Assembly (NCBI GenBank): GCA_030666885.1
Contig: DAOUWY010000012.1
Span: forward strand, 1-17,562
DNA length: 17,562 nucleotides
Direction: 5' to 3'
Origin: Methanosarcinales archaeon
GTDB lineage: Archaea > Halobacteriota > Methanosarcinia > Methanosarcinales > Methanocomedenaceae
The translations under genes were made by a program, and so were the position numbers. Positions 7,133-14,602 of this stretch are shown piece by piece. The notes beneath the pieces are model-generated. The model searched no databases and was not told where the DNA came from. It saw only the letters and a list, made by a program, of their open reading frames with translations. The first letter of the stretch is position 1. Each line of letters opens with the position of its first letter.

Positions 7133-7143
7133 GGTGCTTATCA

Positions 7144-7512
7144 ATGAAGATCGAATCCAGACAACCGAGAAAACAGCGAAAGGCACGCTATAATGCGTCT
7201 TTGCATCAGCGCCAGAAATTGATGAGTGCCCAATTGGGTTCCGAACTCAGGGCCAAGTACAATAAACGCAACCTGCCCGTAAAATTGGGTGATACTGTAA
7301 TGGTTATGCGTGGTGACCACACCGGTACTGAAGGTAAGGTGGAACTGGTGGACTTAAAGAGGGGTATCATCATAGTGGAAGGCGTAAGCGTGGCCAAGGC
7401 TGACGGTACTGAAGTACCCAGACCGGTACAACCGTCAAATGTCATGATAACCAAACTTGAACTCGATGACGATATAAGGAAACTTACCCTCGACAGAGGA
7501 GGCGAAGAATAG
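7144..7512 (+). CDS. rpl24: Large-subunit ribosomal protein uL24
   Basis: This 122-residue archaeal uL24 is an assembly-initiating 23S rRNA-binding protein located near the tunnel exit. The N-terminus is the basic archaeal/eukaryotic type (SRQPRKQRKARYNASLHQRQ), followed by a KOW motif (KLGDTVMVMRGDHTGTEGKVELVDLKRGIIIVEG) at about residues 44-77. The ATG at 7144 was chosen over an in-frame ATG at 7129. GAGGTG at 7131-7136 is correctly spaced for 7144, whereas it would lie inside the gene for 7129. The stop overlaps the GTG start of rps4e by 1 nt. Confidence 0.95.
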   Translation: MKIESRQPRKQRKARYNASLHQRQKLMSAQLGSELRAKYNKRNLPVKLGDTVMVMRGDHTGTEGKVELVDLKRGIIIVEGVSVAKADGTEVPRPVQPSNVMITKLELDDDIRKLTLDRGGEE

Positions 7513-8228
7513 TGAGCAGACATCAAAAGAGAGTGGCAGCACCCAGAAGCTGGCCTATATCCAAAAAGACCAATATCTGGGTAACCAAACCAAATCCGGG
7601 CCCTCATTCCCTTAAACAGTCCATACCGCTGGGCGTGCTTATCAGGGATATATTGAAATTAACAGATAATATGCGAGAGACAAAGCGTACCTTAAACGAG
7701 GGTAGCATACTGGTTGACGGTATTGTGAGAAAGGACCATAAGTTCCCTGTAGGTATATTTGATGTTATCCAGGCCCCAAAGCTGGGAATATCTTACAGGA
7801 TGCTCCTGGATCCCAAGGGTCGATTAAGGCTCAACGAGCTGGATGTGGATAAACCAAAAAAACCGTGCAGGATCCTTAACAAGACCACGGTCAAGGACGG
7901 TAAGGTACAGTTGAACCTTCATGACGGGACCAATATCCTTGCCGGCAATGACTATAAAACAAAGGACACGATCATTCTAGATATTCCCGAAAAAAGTGTA
8001 CATAAACACATCAAGTACGAATCAGGGAATTTGGCTGTAGTCATCGGCGGCACCCATTCGGGGCAGCTTGCCAAGATCAATGAGATCAAGTCCGTACGCA
8101 GCAGCAGGCATAACATGGTGGTGCTGTCAAAGGACGATGGTACACAGTTCGAGACCATTGAGGATTATGTGTTCGTAGTTGGTACTGACAAGCCGGAATT
8201 CAACCTGGGGGATGAGATCAATGAGTGA
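7512..8228 (+). CDS. rps4e: Small-subunit ribosomal protein eS4
   Basis: This 238-residue protein of the eS4 family is found in archaea and eukaryotes but not bacteria. The N-terminal HQKRVAAPRSWPI is followed by an S4-like RNA-binding region (IPLGVLIRDILKLTDNMRETKRTLNEGSILVDGIVRKDHKFPVGIFDVI). The central domain and a KOW-like motif (GNLAVVIGGTHSGQLAKINEI, about residues 175-195) complete the family layout. It starts with GTG at 7512, overlapping the rpl24 stop, 7 nt after GGAGGCG (7498-7504). Methionine is still expected as the first residue. Confidence 0.96.
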   Translation: MSRHQKRVAAPRSWPISKKTNIWVTKPNPGPHSLKQSIPLGVLIRDILKLTDNMRETKRTLNEGSILVDGIVRKDHKFPVGIFDVIQAPKLGISYRMLLDPKGRLRLNELDVDKPKKPCRILNKTTVKDGKVQLNLHDGTNILAGNDYKTKDTIILDIPEKSVHKHIKYESGNLAVVIGGTHSGQLAKINEIKSVRSSRHNMVVLSKDDGTQFETIEDYVFVVGTDKPEFNLGDEINE

Positions 8229-8739
8229 GAATAATGTTATGACAATACCCAGGGTAGATAAGGTCACAGTCCACATAGGCGTGGGCGAGAGCGGGGAGAG
8301 ACTCAATAAGGCAGAAGACATTCTTAGTGAGATCACAGGGCAGGGAGTTGTAAGGACAAAAGCCAAAAGAACACTGCAAACCTTTGCCATTAAGAAGAAC
8401 GAACCTATCGGGTGTAAAGTAACACTGAGAAGCAAACTTGCAGATGATTTCCTTAAGACCAGTCTTGGCATTATCGAGAATTCACTCAGTGAATCCCAGT
8501 TCGATGATACAGGGAACTTCAGTTTCGGGATTGAGGAACATACCGATTATGAAGGAATGAAGTATGACCCTAATATTGGTATTTATGGCATGGATGTGGC
8601 TGTGGCACTGATCAAGCCGGGTTACAGGATAGGCAGGCGTAAGATTGGAAAACGAAAAATACCAAATAATCACAGGGTGACAAAGCAGGATGCTATGGCC
8701 TTTATGAATGAGTATTACGGCGTGGAGGTAGTGGCATGA
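8221..8739 (+). CDS. rpl5: Large-subunit ribosomal protein uL5
   Basis: This 172-residue archaeal uL5 binds 5S rRNA and forms part of the central protuberance, contacting the P-site tRNA. Visible hallmarks are IPRVDKVTVHIGVGESGERLNKAEDIL, then KRTLQTFAIKKNEPIGCKVTLR, SFGIEEHTDYEGMKYDPNIGIYGMDV and GYRIGRRKIGKRKIPNNHRVTKQDAMAFM. The ATG at 8221 overlaps the rps4e stop (ATGAGTGA) and has GGGGGATGAG upstream. Upstream in-frame ATGs inside rps4e (8179, 8212) would add non-conserved residues and are rejected. Confidence 0.96.
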   Translation: MSENNVMTIPRVDKVTVHIGVGESGERLNKAEDILSEITGQGVVRTKAKRTLQTFAIKKNEPIGCKVTLRSKLADDFLKTSLGIIENSLSESQFDDTGNFSFGIEEHTDYEGMKYDPNIGIYGMDVAVALIKPGYRIGRRKIGKRKIPNNHRVTKQDAMAFMNEYYGVEVVA

Positions 8740-8903
8740 ACAAAGAAACAGTCGCAGAGATAGGAAACAAGTTCGGCCGAGGGGCCAACGAGTGCCGCAG
8801 GTGCGGCCGGAAACAAGGTCTGGTAAGGAAATACGGAATATACCTGTGCAGGCAGTGTTTCAGGGAAATTGCACCTGATATGGGATTTAACAAATATTCG
8901 TGA
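8736..8903 (+). CDS. rps14: Small-subunit ribosomal protein uS14, zinc-binding type
   Basis: This short 55-residue gene (MNKETVAEIG...NKYS) is easily missed because of its size. uS14 is a small-subunit head protein. It has two Cys-x2-Cys pairs (C20/C23 and C38/C41), the zinc ribbon of the archaeal and 'C+' bacterial form. ECRRCGRKQGLVRKYG and CRQCFREIAPDMGF are typical. The ATG overlaps the rpl5 stop in the ATGA pattern, with TGGAGGTAGTGGC as the upstream binding site. The position between rpl5 and rps8 is the universal spc-operon order. Confidence 0.96.
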   Translation: MNKETVAEIGNKFGRGANECRRCGRKQGLVRKYGIYLCRQCFREIAPDMGFNKYS

Positions 8904-8913
8904 GGTGAATGGA

Positions 8914-9306
8914 ATGGTATTATTAGACCCACTGGCAGATGCACTCTCAACTATAATCAATGCAGAGAGCACAGGTAAACCTGACTGCATCATACATCCC
9001 GCATCAAAAGTGATAGGTAATGTATTGAAAGTAATGCAGGATATTGGGTACATTGGCAATTACGAGTTCATAGACGACGGCAAGTCGGGTATGATCAAAG
9101 TGGAACTTATTGGAAAGATCAACAAATGCGGAGTCATCAAACCCAGGTCATCTGTGGGGTACCATGACTTTGAAAAATGGGAGAAACGCTATCTTCCGGC
9201 CCGTAATTTTGGTACCTTGATATTGACCACGCCTGAAGGGGTGCTGTCCCATAGTGAGGCCAGGTCCAGGGTAGTTGGCGGGCAACTGCTTGCATACGTG
9301 TACTGA
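8914..9306 (+). CDS. rps8: Small-subunit ribosomal protein uS8
   Basis: This 130-residue uS8 has the usual archaeal length. It is a primary binder of the 16S rRNA central domain. The N-terminal LLDPLADALSTIINAESTGK and KVIGNVLKVMQDIGYIG, and the C-terminal YLPARNFGTLILTTPEGVLSHSEARSRVVGGQLLAYVY, are typical. In bacteria S8 represses its own operon by binding mRNA; I see no clear copy of such a site here. The ATG at 8914 is 5 nt after GAGGTGA (8902-8908), which overlaps the rps14 stop. An in-frame ATG at 8869 lies inside rps14 and is rejected. Confidence 0.96.
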   Translation: MVLLDPLADALSTIINAESTGKPDCIIHPASKVIGNVLKVMQDIGYIGNYEFIDDGKSGMIKVELIGKINKCGVIKPRSSVGYHDFEKWEKRYLPARNFGTLILTTPEGVLSHSEARSRVVGGQLLAYVY

Positions 9307-9316
9307 GGTGTGTAAA

Positions 9317-9853
9317 ATGCCAAAAGATTTGAAAAGGACAATAGACATTCCCGAAGGGGTAACTGTAGTACTGGAAGGTAACACCATTTCAGTCACTGGT
9401 CCCGGGGGTTCATCTGTCCGTGAGATTTGGTATCCGGGTATTATCATATCGCTGGAGGATAACCAGGTTACAGTAGACTCGCCTAAACCCAGGAAGAAAC
9501 AAGCAGCTATGATGGGTACAATTACATCACATATCAAAAATATGATAAGAGGGGTTACTGACGGATATACATACAGGATGAAGATCGTATATTCCCACTT
9601 CCCTATCCAGTTGAAAGTGGCAGGGGATTACCTCAATATCGGGAATTTCCTTGGCGAGAAGAAACCGAGGAAGGCGAAGATACGGGGTGACACAAAGGTG
9701 GAGACAAAAGGTGATGAAGTGATAGTTTCTGGTATAGCTATCGAAGATGTAGGCCAGACTGCCGCTAATATCCAGCAGGCAACCAAGATAAAAAGGTTTG
9801 ATCCGAGGGTATTCCAGGATGGCATATATGTAGTGGAGAAGACGACAGCGTAG
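9317..9853 (+). CDS. rpl6: Large-subunit ribosomal protein uL6
   Basis: This 178-residue uL6 is made of two similar alpha/beta domains and lies near the factor-binding site of the large subunit. The first domain contains IDIPEGVTVVLEGNTISVTGPGG and the second GEKKPRKAKIRGDTKVETKGDEVIVSGIAIEDVGQTAANIQQATKIKRFDPRVFQDGIYV. The ATG at 9317 follows GAGGTG (9305-9310), which overlaps the rps8 stop. An in-frame ATG at 9275 lies inside rps8 and would add 14 unrelated residues. Confidence 0.96.
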   Translation: MPKDLKRTIDIPEGVTVVLEGNTISVTGPGGSSVREIWYPGIIISLEDNQVTVDSPKPRKKQAAMMGTITSHIKNMIRGVTDGYTYRMKIVYSHFPIQLKVAGDYLNIGNFLGEKKPRKAKIRGDTKVETKGDEVIVSGIAIEDVGQTAANIQQATKIKRFDPRVFQDGIYVVEKTTA

Positions 9854-9862
9854 GTGATAGTA

Positions 9863-10378
9863 ATGGAAGAAGAGATAATCAATGAATTCACTTCAATCAA
9901 AGAAGTCGACGAATCCGGTGAAGCAGTGGAAGAAGTCGAAACTATACCGGTAGCAGAACTTGAACTGGATACCGAATTCCAGAGACTGTTGAAGATCAGA
10001 AAGAAGCAAAAATCCAAAAAGCCCAATTTTGTACAGACCGATCTTCACAAGAAAAAGAGACTTAAAAATTACTGGCGGCGGCCCAGGGGATTGCAAAACA
10101 AGAAACGGCGTTATATCCTTGGAAAGGGTGAGATGGCCAGGGTCGGATACGGAAGTCCGGTTGCAGTTAAGGGGCTTCATCCCTCAGGTTTCCAGGATGT
10201 GCTGATGTCCAGGGTACAGGATCTTGATGAAATGAACCCCAATACCCAGGCAGTTCGCATTGCCAGAACTGTGGGACAGCGCAAGCGCATGGAAATTGTT
10301 AAAAAAGCCAGGAGCCTGGGACTGAAGATACTGAACCCTCCAACAGAAATAGCTCCAATGGAAGAGGAGGTGCAGTGA
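9863..10378 (+). CDS. rpl32e: Large-subunit ribosomal protein eL32 with acidic N-terminal extension
   Basis: This 171-residue eL32 belongs to an archaeal/eukaryotic family absent from bacteria. The conserved domain runs from about residue 40: FQRLLKIRKKQKSKKPNFVQTDLHKKKRLKNYWRRPRGLQNKKRR, then GYGSPVAVKGLHPSGFQDVLM and ARTVGQRKRMEIVKKARSLGLKILNP. The first 35-40 residues are strongly acidic (EEEIINEF...VEEVETIPVAELELD) and are not part of the core fold. Extensions of this kind occur in some archaeal eL32 proteins. The ATG at 9863 lies 4 nt after AGGTGAT; a GTG at 9854 within that site is rejected. It is 9 nt after rpl6. Confidence 0.95.
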   Translation: MEEEIINEFTSIKEVDESGEAVEEVETIPVAELELDTEFQRLLKIRKKQKSKKPNFVQTDLHKKKRLKNYWRRPRGLQNKKRRYILGKGEMARVGYGSPVAVKGLHPSGFQDVLMSRVQDLDEMNPNTQAVRIARTVGQRKRMEIVKKARSLGLKILNPPTEIAPMEEEVQ

Positions 10379-10379
10379 G

Positions 10380-10832
10380 ATGGCTGATCTACGTAACCAG
10401 CGCAACATCGCAGCTCATGTACTGGATGTGGGTGTCCACAGAATATGGATGGACCCGGAATCCGCCGGTGATATTGCCAATGCGATCACACGCCAGGATA
10501 TCAGGGAACTCATATCGGATGGCGTAATTAAAGCCAAACCAGTGAAGGGTGTATCCAGGGGCAGAGCCCGGAAACTGGATATTAAGCGGGCATACGGACA
10601 CCGCAAGGGTCATGGTTCAAGAAAAGGAGCCAAAGGTGCACGCAATCCAAAGAAAAGGCAGTGGATTAAGAAAATACGCGCATTAAGAAGAAGGCTGCAT
10701 GAAATGAAAGCCGATGAGATGCTGGATAAGTCCACATATAACAGGATGTACCGTAAGGCCAAAGGCGGCGTATACAGGAACGTGGCACACATGGAAGCGC
10801 ATATCGAATCCTTTGAACAAAGGGGGGACTGA
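10380..10832 (+). CDS. rpl19e: Large-subunit ribosomal protein eL19
   Basis: This 150-residue archaeal eL19 is a helical, very basic large-subunit protein also found in eukaryotes. Family features are LRNQRNIAAHVLDVGVHRIWMDPE at the N-terminus, KPVKGVSRGRARKL and GRKG-like HRKGHGSRKGAKGARNPKKRQWIKKIRALRRRL in the middle, and YNRMYRKAKGGVYRN before a C-terminal helix. GGAGGTG in the end of rpl32e and a 1-nt gap to the ATG suggest translational coupling. rpl18 begins 2 nt after its stop. Confidence 0.96.
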   Translation: MADLRNQRNIAAHVLDVGVHRIWMDPESAGDIANAITRQDIRELISDGVIKAKPVKGVSRGRARKLDIKRAYGHRKGHGSRKGAKGARNPKKRQWIKKIRALRRRLHEMKADEMLDKSTYNRMYRKAKGGVYRNVAHMEAHIESFEQRGD

Positions 10833-10834
10833 GA

Positions 10835-11359
10835 ATGGCAACAGGACCAAGATACAAAGTACCTTTCCGACGCAGAAGAGAGGGTAAGACCGATTATCAT
10901 CAGCGTCTTCATCTATTGATTTCAAAACAGCCCAGGATAGTGGCACGCAGGAGCCTGCGCCACATGAAACTCCAGCTGGCCACACCAAAGCCTGATGGGG
11001 ACAATACATGGGTTCATGCAGATTCCGGCGAACTTGAAAAATATGGCTATACAGGTAGCACAGGTAATACACCCGCGGCATACCTTACAGGCTTGCTCTT
11101 CGGGTATAAGGCCCTGGCTGCGGGTTATGAGAACGCCATCCTGGATATGGGATTACAGGTCTCATCCAAAGGCTGCCGGGTATATGCTGCATTGAAAGGT
11201 GTGGTGGATTCGGGTTTCGAAGTACCACATGATCCCGGGATATTCCCTGTGGAATCCAGGATAAAGGGTGAAGAGATCAAGGAATACACAGGTATGGATA
11301 TACCTGCCCAGTTCGAGGAAGCTTTAACAAAGATAAAAGATGAATTCGGGGTGGATTAA
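10835..11359 (+). CDS. rpl18: Large-subunit ribosomal protein uL18
   Basis: This 174-residue archaeal uL18 is related to eukaryotic L5. It binds 5S rRNA and forms part of the central protuberance with uL5. The basic N-terminus (GPRYKVPFRRRREGKTDYHQRLHLLIS) and the GNTPAAYLTGLLFGYKALAAGYENAILDMGL core are characteristic. PHDPGIFPVESRIKGEEI near residues 130-147 is another archaeal signature. AGGGGGGACTGAG overlaps the rpl19e stop as binding site. It is longer than bacterial L18 (about 120 residues), as expected. Confidence 0.96.
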   Translation: MATGPRYKVPFRRRREGKTDYHQRLHLLISKQPRIVARRSLRHMKLQLATPKPDGDNTWVHADSGELEKYGYTGSTGNTPAAYLTGLLFGYKALAAGYENAILDMGLQVSSKGCRVYAALKGVVDSGFEVPHDPGIFPVESRIKGEEIKEYTGMDIPAQFEEALTKIKDEFGVD

Positions 11360-11362
11360 ACA

Positions 11363-11983
11363 ATGGCATATGATTATGAAACAGAATGGGTTCCAAAGAC
11401 ACGATTGGGACATCTGGTCAAAGAAGGCCAGGTAACGTCAATTGAAGAGGCCCTGTCCTCCGGACTCCCTATAAAGGAACCCCAGTTGGTGGATGCACTG
11501 CTTCCTGAACTCAAGGAGGAAGTGCTGGACATAAATATGGTACAGAGGATGACCGATTCGGGCAGGCGTGTCAAGTTCAGGGCAGTTGTGGTAGTAGGCA
11601 ATGAGGATGGTTACATAGGTTTGGGCCAGGGCAAGGATGTCCAGGTGGGACCTGCCATAAGAAAGGCCATAGATTCTGCAAAGATCAATATCACTGGTAT
11701 CAGGCGGGGATGCGGTTCGTGGGAGTGCGGATGCGATACAGAGCATACCGTGCCTTTTGAGGTCGTGGGTAAGATGGGCAGTGTAAAGGTCATATTGAAA
11801 CCCGCACCCAGGGGTCTGGGCATGGCAGCCGGAAAAACGGCAAAGACTGTTATGCAAATGGCAGGTATAAAGGACGTATGGACCAGGACCGAAGGGCAGA
11901 CCCGGACCACTTTAAACTTTGCAAAGGCCACTTATGAAGCATTGAAAAGGACCGCAGTAGTCCGTACCGTGGGGGCAAAGTAA
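11363..11983 (+). CDS. rps5: Small-subunit ribosomal protein uS5
   Basis: This 206-residue archaeal uS5, homologous to eukaryotic RPS2, contributes to the mRNA entry site and decoding accuracy. The double-stranded-RNA-binding-like N-domain is RMTDSGRRVKFRAVVVVGNEDGYIGLGQGKDVQVGPAIRKAI. The archaeal RRGCGSWECGC segment holds three close cysteines, possibly a metal site. The C-domain has GSVKVILKPAPRGLGMAAGKTAKTVMQMAGIKDVWTRTEGQTRTTLNF. The gap to rpl18 is 3 nt, and the stop overlaps the rpl30 start by 1 nt. The ATG at 11363 has only a weak upstream GGGGTGG site inside rpl18. Confidence 0.96.
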   Translation: MAYDYETEWVPKTRLGHLVKEGQVTSIEEALSSGLPIKEPQLVDALLPELKEEVLDINMVQRMTDSGRRVKFRAVVVVGNEDGYIGLGQGKDVQVGPAIRKAIDSAKINITGIRRGCGSWECGCDTEHTVPFEVVGKMGSVKVILKPAPRGLGMAAGKTAKTVMQMAGIKDVWTRTEGQTRTTLNFAKATYEALKRTAVVRTVGAK

Positions 11984-12444
11984 TGTATACCGCAGTGCGG
12001 CTAAGAAGTACGGTCAATACCAGGCCGGAGATCAGGGATACCCTGAAGATGCTCAGGCTCAATAGGGTTAATCACTGTGTTATCATTGAAGAGAATCCAC
12101 ATAACAAGGGAATGATACAGAAAGTTAAGGACTATGTGGCATGGGGCAATATTTCCCAGGAAGCTTTATCCCAGCTTATACGCAAGCGAGGCGAACTAAA
12201 GGGAAATGGCGCACTGGATGATGAGTACGTTAAGGAGAATACTTCTTTTGACGGTATCGATGCACTGGCACAGGCAATCTGCTCGGGTGAAGTATCTATC
12301 AAGGATGTCCCGATGCTAAAGCCGGTATTCAGGCTCCACCCACCCAGGAAGGGACATAAAGGTATCAAGAAAACGGTGCCTGAGGGGGGAGTACTGGGTT
12401 ATCACGGCGATGATATCAATGCGCTTCTCCACAAGATGAGGTAG
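11983..12444 (+). CDS. rpl30: Large-subunit ribosomal protein uL30
   Basis: This 153-residue archaeal uL30 is the long archaeal/eukaryotic (L7-like) type rather than the roughly 60-residue bacterial form. The core begins YTAVRLRSTVNTRPEIRDTLKMLRLNRVNHCVIIEENP, which aligns with all uL30 proteins. The extension includes YVAWGNISQEALSQLIRKRGELKG and ends with PVFRLHPPRKGHKGIKKTVPEGGVLGYHGDDINALLHKMR. The ATG overlaps the last base of the rps5 stop, with GGGGGCAAAG as a modest upstream site. Confidence 0.95.
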   Translation: MYTAVRLRSTVNTRPEIRDTLKMLRLNRVNHCVIIEENPHNKGMIQKVKDYVAWGNISQEALSQLIRKRGELKGNGALDDEYVKENTSFDGIDALAQAICSGEVSIKDVPMLKPVFRLHPPRKGHKGIKKTVPEGGVLGYHGDDINALLHKMR

Positions 12445-12449
12445 TACTT

Positions 12450-12950
12450 ATGAAAAAGAATGTAACTAAATTCAGAGGTTCCAGGACGTGCGGAGGTGGC
12501 ACACATAAGAACCGCCGCGGTGGAGGAAGTCGTGGAGGCCGGGGCAACGCGGGTGGATGCAAACACCATTTCGTGCGCAATTACATGAAAGGCATGGCAT
12601 ATGGCAAGCATGGGTTTAAACGTCCTCAAAAGGTCCTTTCAAACAAACCCATTGTAAATGTGGGTGAACTGGACGAACTGGTTGAACAACTGGTGCAGTA
12701 TGGTGAGGCGTTTAAACAAGGCGATGTTTACCATATCAACCTGGCAGAACTGGAATACCCAATAGCAAAAGTGCTGGGTAATGGCAGGATCACCAAACCC
12801 ATGGCTATAACAGTCTCTGAATGCAGCATAAGGGCAAGGTCCAAGATCGAAGAAGCTGGCGGCAGTATAGAAGAATATGTCCCACCGGTTAAAGAAGTAG
12901 ACATTGAACCGGAAGAGACCCTGGAACCAGATGTTGAAGAAGATATCTGA
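12450..12950 (+). CDS. rpl15: Large-subunit ribosomal protein uL15 with acidic C-terminal tail
   Basis: This 166-residue archaeal uL15 is an rRNA-binding protein whose glycine/arginine-rich N-terminal half threads into 23S rRNA. That part reads KFRGSRTCGGGTHKNRRGGGSRGGRGNAGGCKHHF. The globular half contains KPIVNVGELDELVEQLV, ITKPMAITVSECSIRARSKIEEAGGSIE. About the last 25 residues (PPVKEVDIEPEETLEPDVEEDI) form an acidic tail, like those seen here in uS3 and eL32. GAGGTAG overlaps the rpl30 stop as binding site. It is followed by the longest gap of the cluster, so it probably ends a transcription unit or subunit. Confidence 0.95.
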   Translation: MKKNVTKFRGSRTCGGGTHKNRRGGGSRGGRGNAGGCKHHFVRNYMKGMAYGKHGFKRPQKVLSNKPIVNVGELDELVEQLVQYGEAFKQGDVYHINLAELEYPIAKVLGNGRITKPMAITVSECSIRARSKIEEAGGSIEEYVPPVKEVDIEPEETLEPDVEEDI

Positions 12951-12960
12951 TCATTAATTC

Positions 12961-13009
12961 ATGGAAAGAAAGCAATAATGTTAAATTATTGTTTTTCCGT
13001 TCCATATTT
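12961..13009 (+). terminator. Probable transcription terminator between rpl15 and secY
   Basis: CAATAAT (12973-12979), loop GTTAA, ATTATTG (12985-12991) form a perfect 7-bp stem. It is followed at once by five T residues (12992-12996) and a T-rich stretch at 13006-13010. Outer complementary stretches (GGAAA 12963-12967 with TTTCC 12994-12998, or ATGGAA 12961-12966 with TTCCAT 13000-13005) can extend the structure. Archaeal termination depends mainly on T-rich tracts, which are present. It could equally be partial attenuation rather than a full stop. Confidence 0.5.
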
Positions 13010-13059
13010 TTAATATCAAAATCAGGTGCATTTATTAATATCAAAATCGGGTATATTTA
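13010..13059 (+). repeat. Two adjacent 25-bp direct repeats ending at the secY start
   Basis: Copy 1 is 13010-13034 and copy 2 is 13035-13059, with no spacer. They match at 22 of 25 positions (differences at repeat positions 15, 19 and 20) and share the core TTAATATCAAAATC. The second ends directly before the secY ATG at 13060. Each copy carries a TTAATAT A/T-rich element that could act as a TATA box. Confidence 0.85.
13030..13041 (+). promoter_or_regulatory. Possible secY promoter (TATA-like element)
   Basis: TTTATTAATAT lies about 25 nt before the secY ATG at 13060. The usual archaeal TATA-to-start distance would place transcription initiation at or within a few bases of that ATG, giving a leaderless mRNA. 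This fits the lack of a GGAGG-type site before secY. A related element in the first repeat copy (13006-13016) could drive a second start near 13036. Confidence 0.4.
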
Positions 13060-14601
13060 ATGACTCTCAAGGATACCATCGAACCAATCCTGCGAAGACT
13101 CCCGGCCGTGGCAAGACCGGAGGGGCATGTCCATTTCAAAAAGAAACTGACCTGGACATTGAGCATACTACTGTTGTATTTCGCTCTGTCCAATGTTCCG
13201 CTTTTCGGCATGTCTCCTGAATCTATAGACCTGTTCGAACAATACAGGGCATTCTTTGCAGGGGCCTCGGGGTCAATCCTGCTACTGGGTATCGGCCCCA
13301 TTGTTACTGCATCCATTGTGTTGCAGTTGCTGGTGGGAGCGGATGTGATCAAGATGGACCTGAGCAATCCCCAGGACCAGGCTATTTTCCAGGGAGTCCA
13401 GAAACTGCTGGTGTTTGTGATGATTATATTGACAGCACTGCCCCAGATTTTGGGCGGGTACATCAAGCCCGATGCCGGTCTGGCAGCAATACTGGCTGCG
13501 GATTTTAACATCTCGGCCGCAGCCGGGCTGGACCTTGTGATAGTAATAATATTCATTCAGATATTCATTGGCGGAACCCTGATATTGTTCATGGATGAGG
13601 TGGTATCCAAATGGGGTATCGGTTCCGGCGTGGGACTGTTCATTGTGGCAGGAGTGTCACAAGCTATCGTTACGGGACTGTTCAGTATAACTCGCCCTGG
13701 AGGACCAGGCAGTGCACCAGTTGGCCTTTTACCAAAATGGCTGTATTTCACTACCGATGTGGGACTTGGCAACCTGCTGTCAGATAATGCCTTCCAGAAC
13801 GTTTTCATTGAAGGCGGTATCCTGGCATTGATAAGTACGGTTCTGATCTTCCTTGTAGTGGTATATGTGGAATCCACACGTATTGAGATACCTCTGGCCC
13901 ATAGTGCGGTGCGGGGTGCCAGGGGCAGATTCCCTGTAAAGCTTATTTATGCAAGTGTGCTTCCCATGATACTGGTCAGGGCACTGCAGGCAAATATCCA
14001 GATGGTGGGTATGTTGCTGTTCAACAAAGGGATTACGTTTTTGGGTGAGTTCAGGGGCGGTACTGCTACCAGCGGCCTGATGTATTATTTATCACCATTG
14101 CACGGTCCCGGTGATTGGATACCCACTCTGGTGAAACAGAATTTTGATGATATTAATACCCAGTATGTCGCGGCAGGTTTTGCACCTGTAGATACGCCTG
14201 CCCTCTGGCAGATAATTTTACATGTGGGTGCGGATGCTACCATGTTGATTATTGGCGGTATCATCTTTGCACTGTTCTGGATCGAAACTACAGGTATGAA
14301 TGCCAAGAACACAGCCCAGAAGATACACAATTCAGGTATGCAAATACCGGGATTCAGGCGGAACATTGACAGTATCGAGCGGGTGATGAACCGTTATATT
14401 CCAAGAGTTACCATTATCGGAGGTGCGTTCATCGGACTGTTGACACTTGTGGCCAGTCTCATGGGTACGCTGGGTGGTGCAGGAGGGACCGGTCTGCTGC
14501 TGGCTGTGAGTATTGTGTACAGGTTGTACGAGGATCTGGCATCTGAACAAATGATGGAGATGCATCCGATGATGAGACAATTCCTTGGAGGGACTTCATA
14601 G
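13060..14601 (+). CDS. secY: Preprotein translocase subunit SecY (Sec61 alpha)
   Basis: This 513-residue polytopic protein forms the membrane channel for secreted and membrane proteins, together with SecE and Sec61-beta. Ten transmembrane segments are expected; the first is at about 31-48, then about 75-92, 113-133, 157-177 and 188-208. A plug-like region lies after the first. Signature segments include GPIVTASIVLQLLVGADVIKMDL, GGTLILFMDEVVSKWGIGSGVGLFI and YVESTRIEIPLAHSAVRGARGRFPVKLIYASVLPMILVRALQANIQM. The basic loop before the last segments is FRRNIDSIERVMNRYIP. The length exceeds bacterial SecY (about 440), consistent with archaeal forms that have an enlarged external loop (here about 345-385). 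It starts at ATG 13060 with no clear ribosome binding site, unlike its neighbours. Confidence 0.97.
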   Translation: MTLKDTIEPILRRLPAVARPEGHVHFKKKLTWTLSILLLYFALSNVPLFGMSPESIDLFEQYRAFFAGASGSILLLGIGPIVTASIVLQLLVGADVIKMDLSNPQDQAIFQGVQKLLVFVMIILTALPQILGGYIKPDAGLAAILAADFNISAAAGLDLVIVIIFIQIFIGGTLILFMDEVVSKWGIGSGVGLFIVAGVSQAIVTGLFSITRPGGPGSAPVGLLPKWLYFTTDVGLGNLLSDNAFQNVFIEGGILALISTVLIFLVVVYVESTRIEIPLAHSAVRGARGRFPVKLIYASVLPMILVRALQANIQMVGMLLFNKGITFLGEFRGGTATSGLMYYLSPLHGPGDWIPTLVKQNFDDINTQYVAAGFAPVDTPALWQIILHVGADATMLIIGGIIFALFWIETTGMNAKNTAQKIHNSGMQIPGFRRNIDSIERVMNRYIPRVTIIGGAFIGLLTLVASLMGTLGGAGGTGLLLAVSIVYRLYEDLASEQMMEMHPMMRQFLGGTS

Positions 14602-14602
14602 T

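Noticed and set aside
13026..13220. A 64-residue + strand open frame over the secY promoter repeats
   Set aside because: It overlaps the start of secY out of frame, and its sequence is not protein-like.
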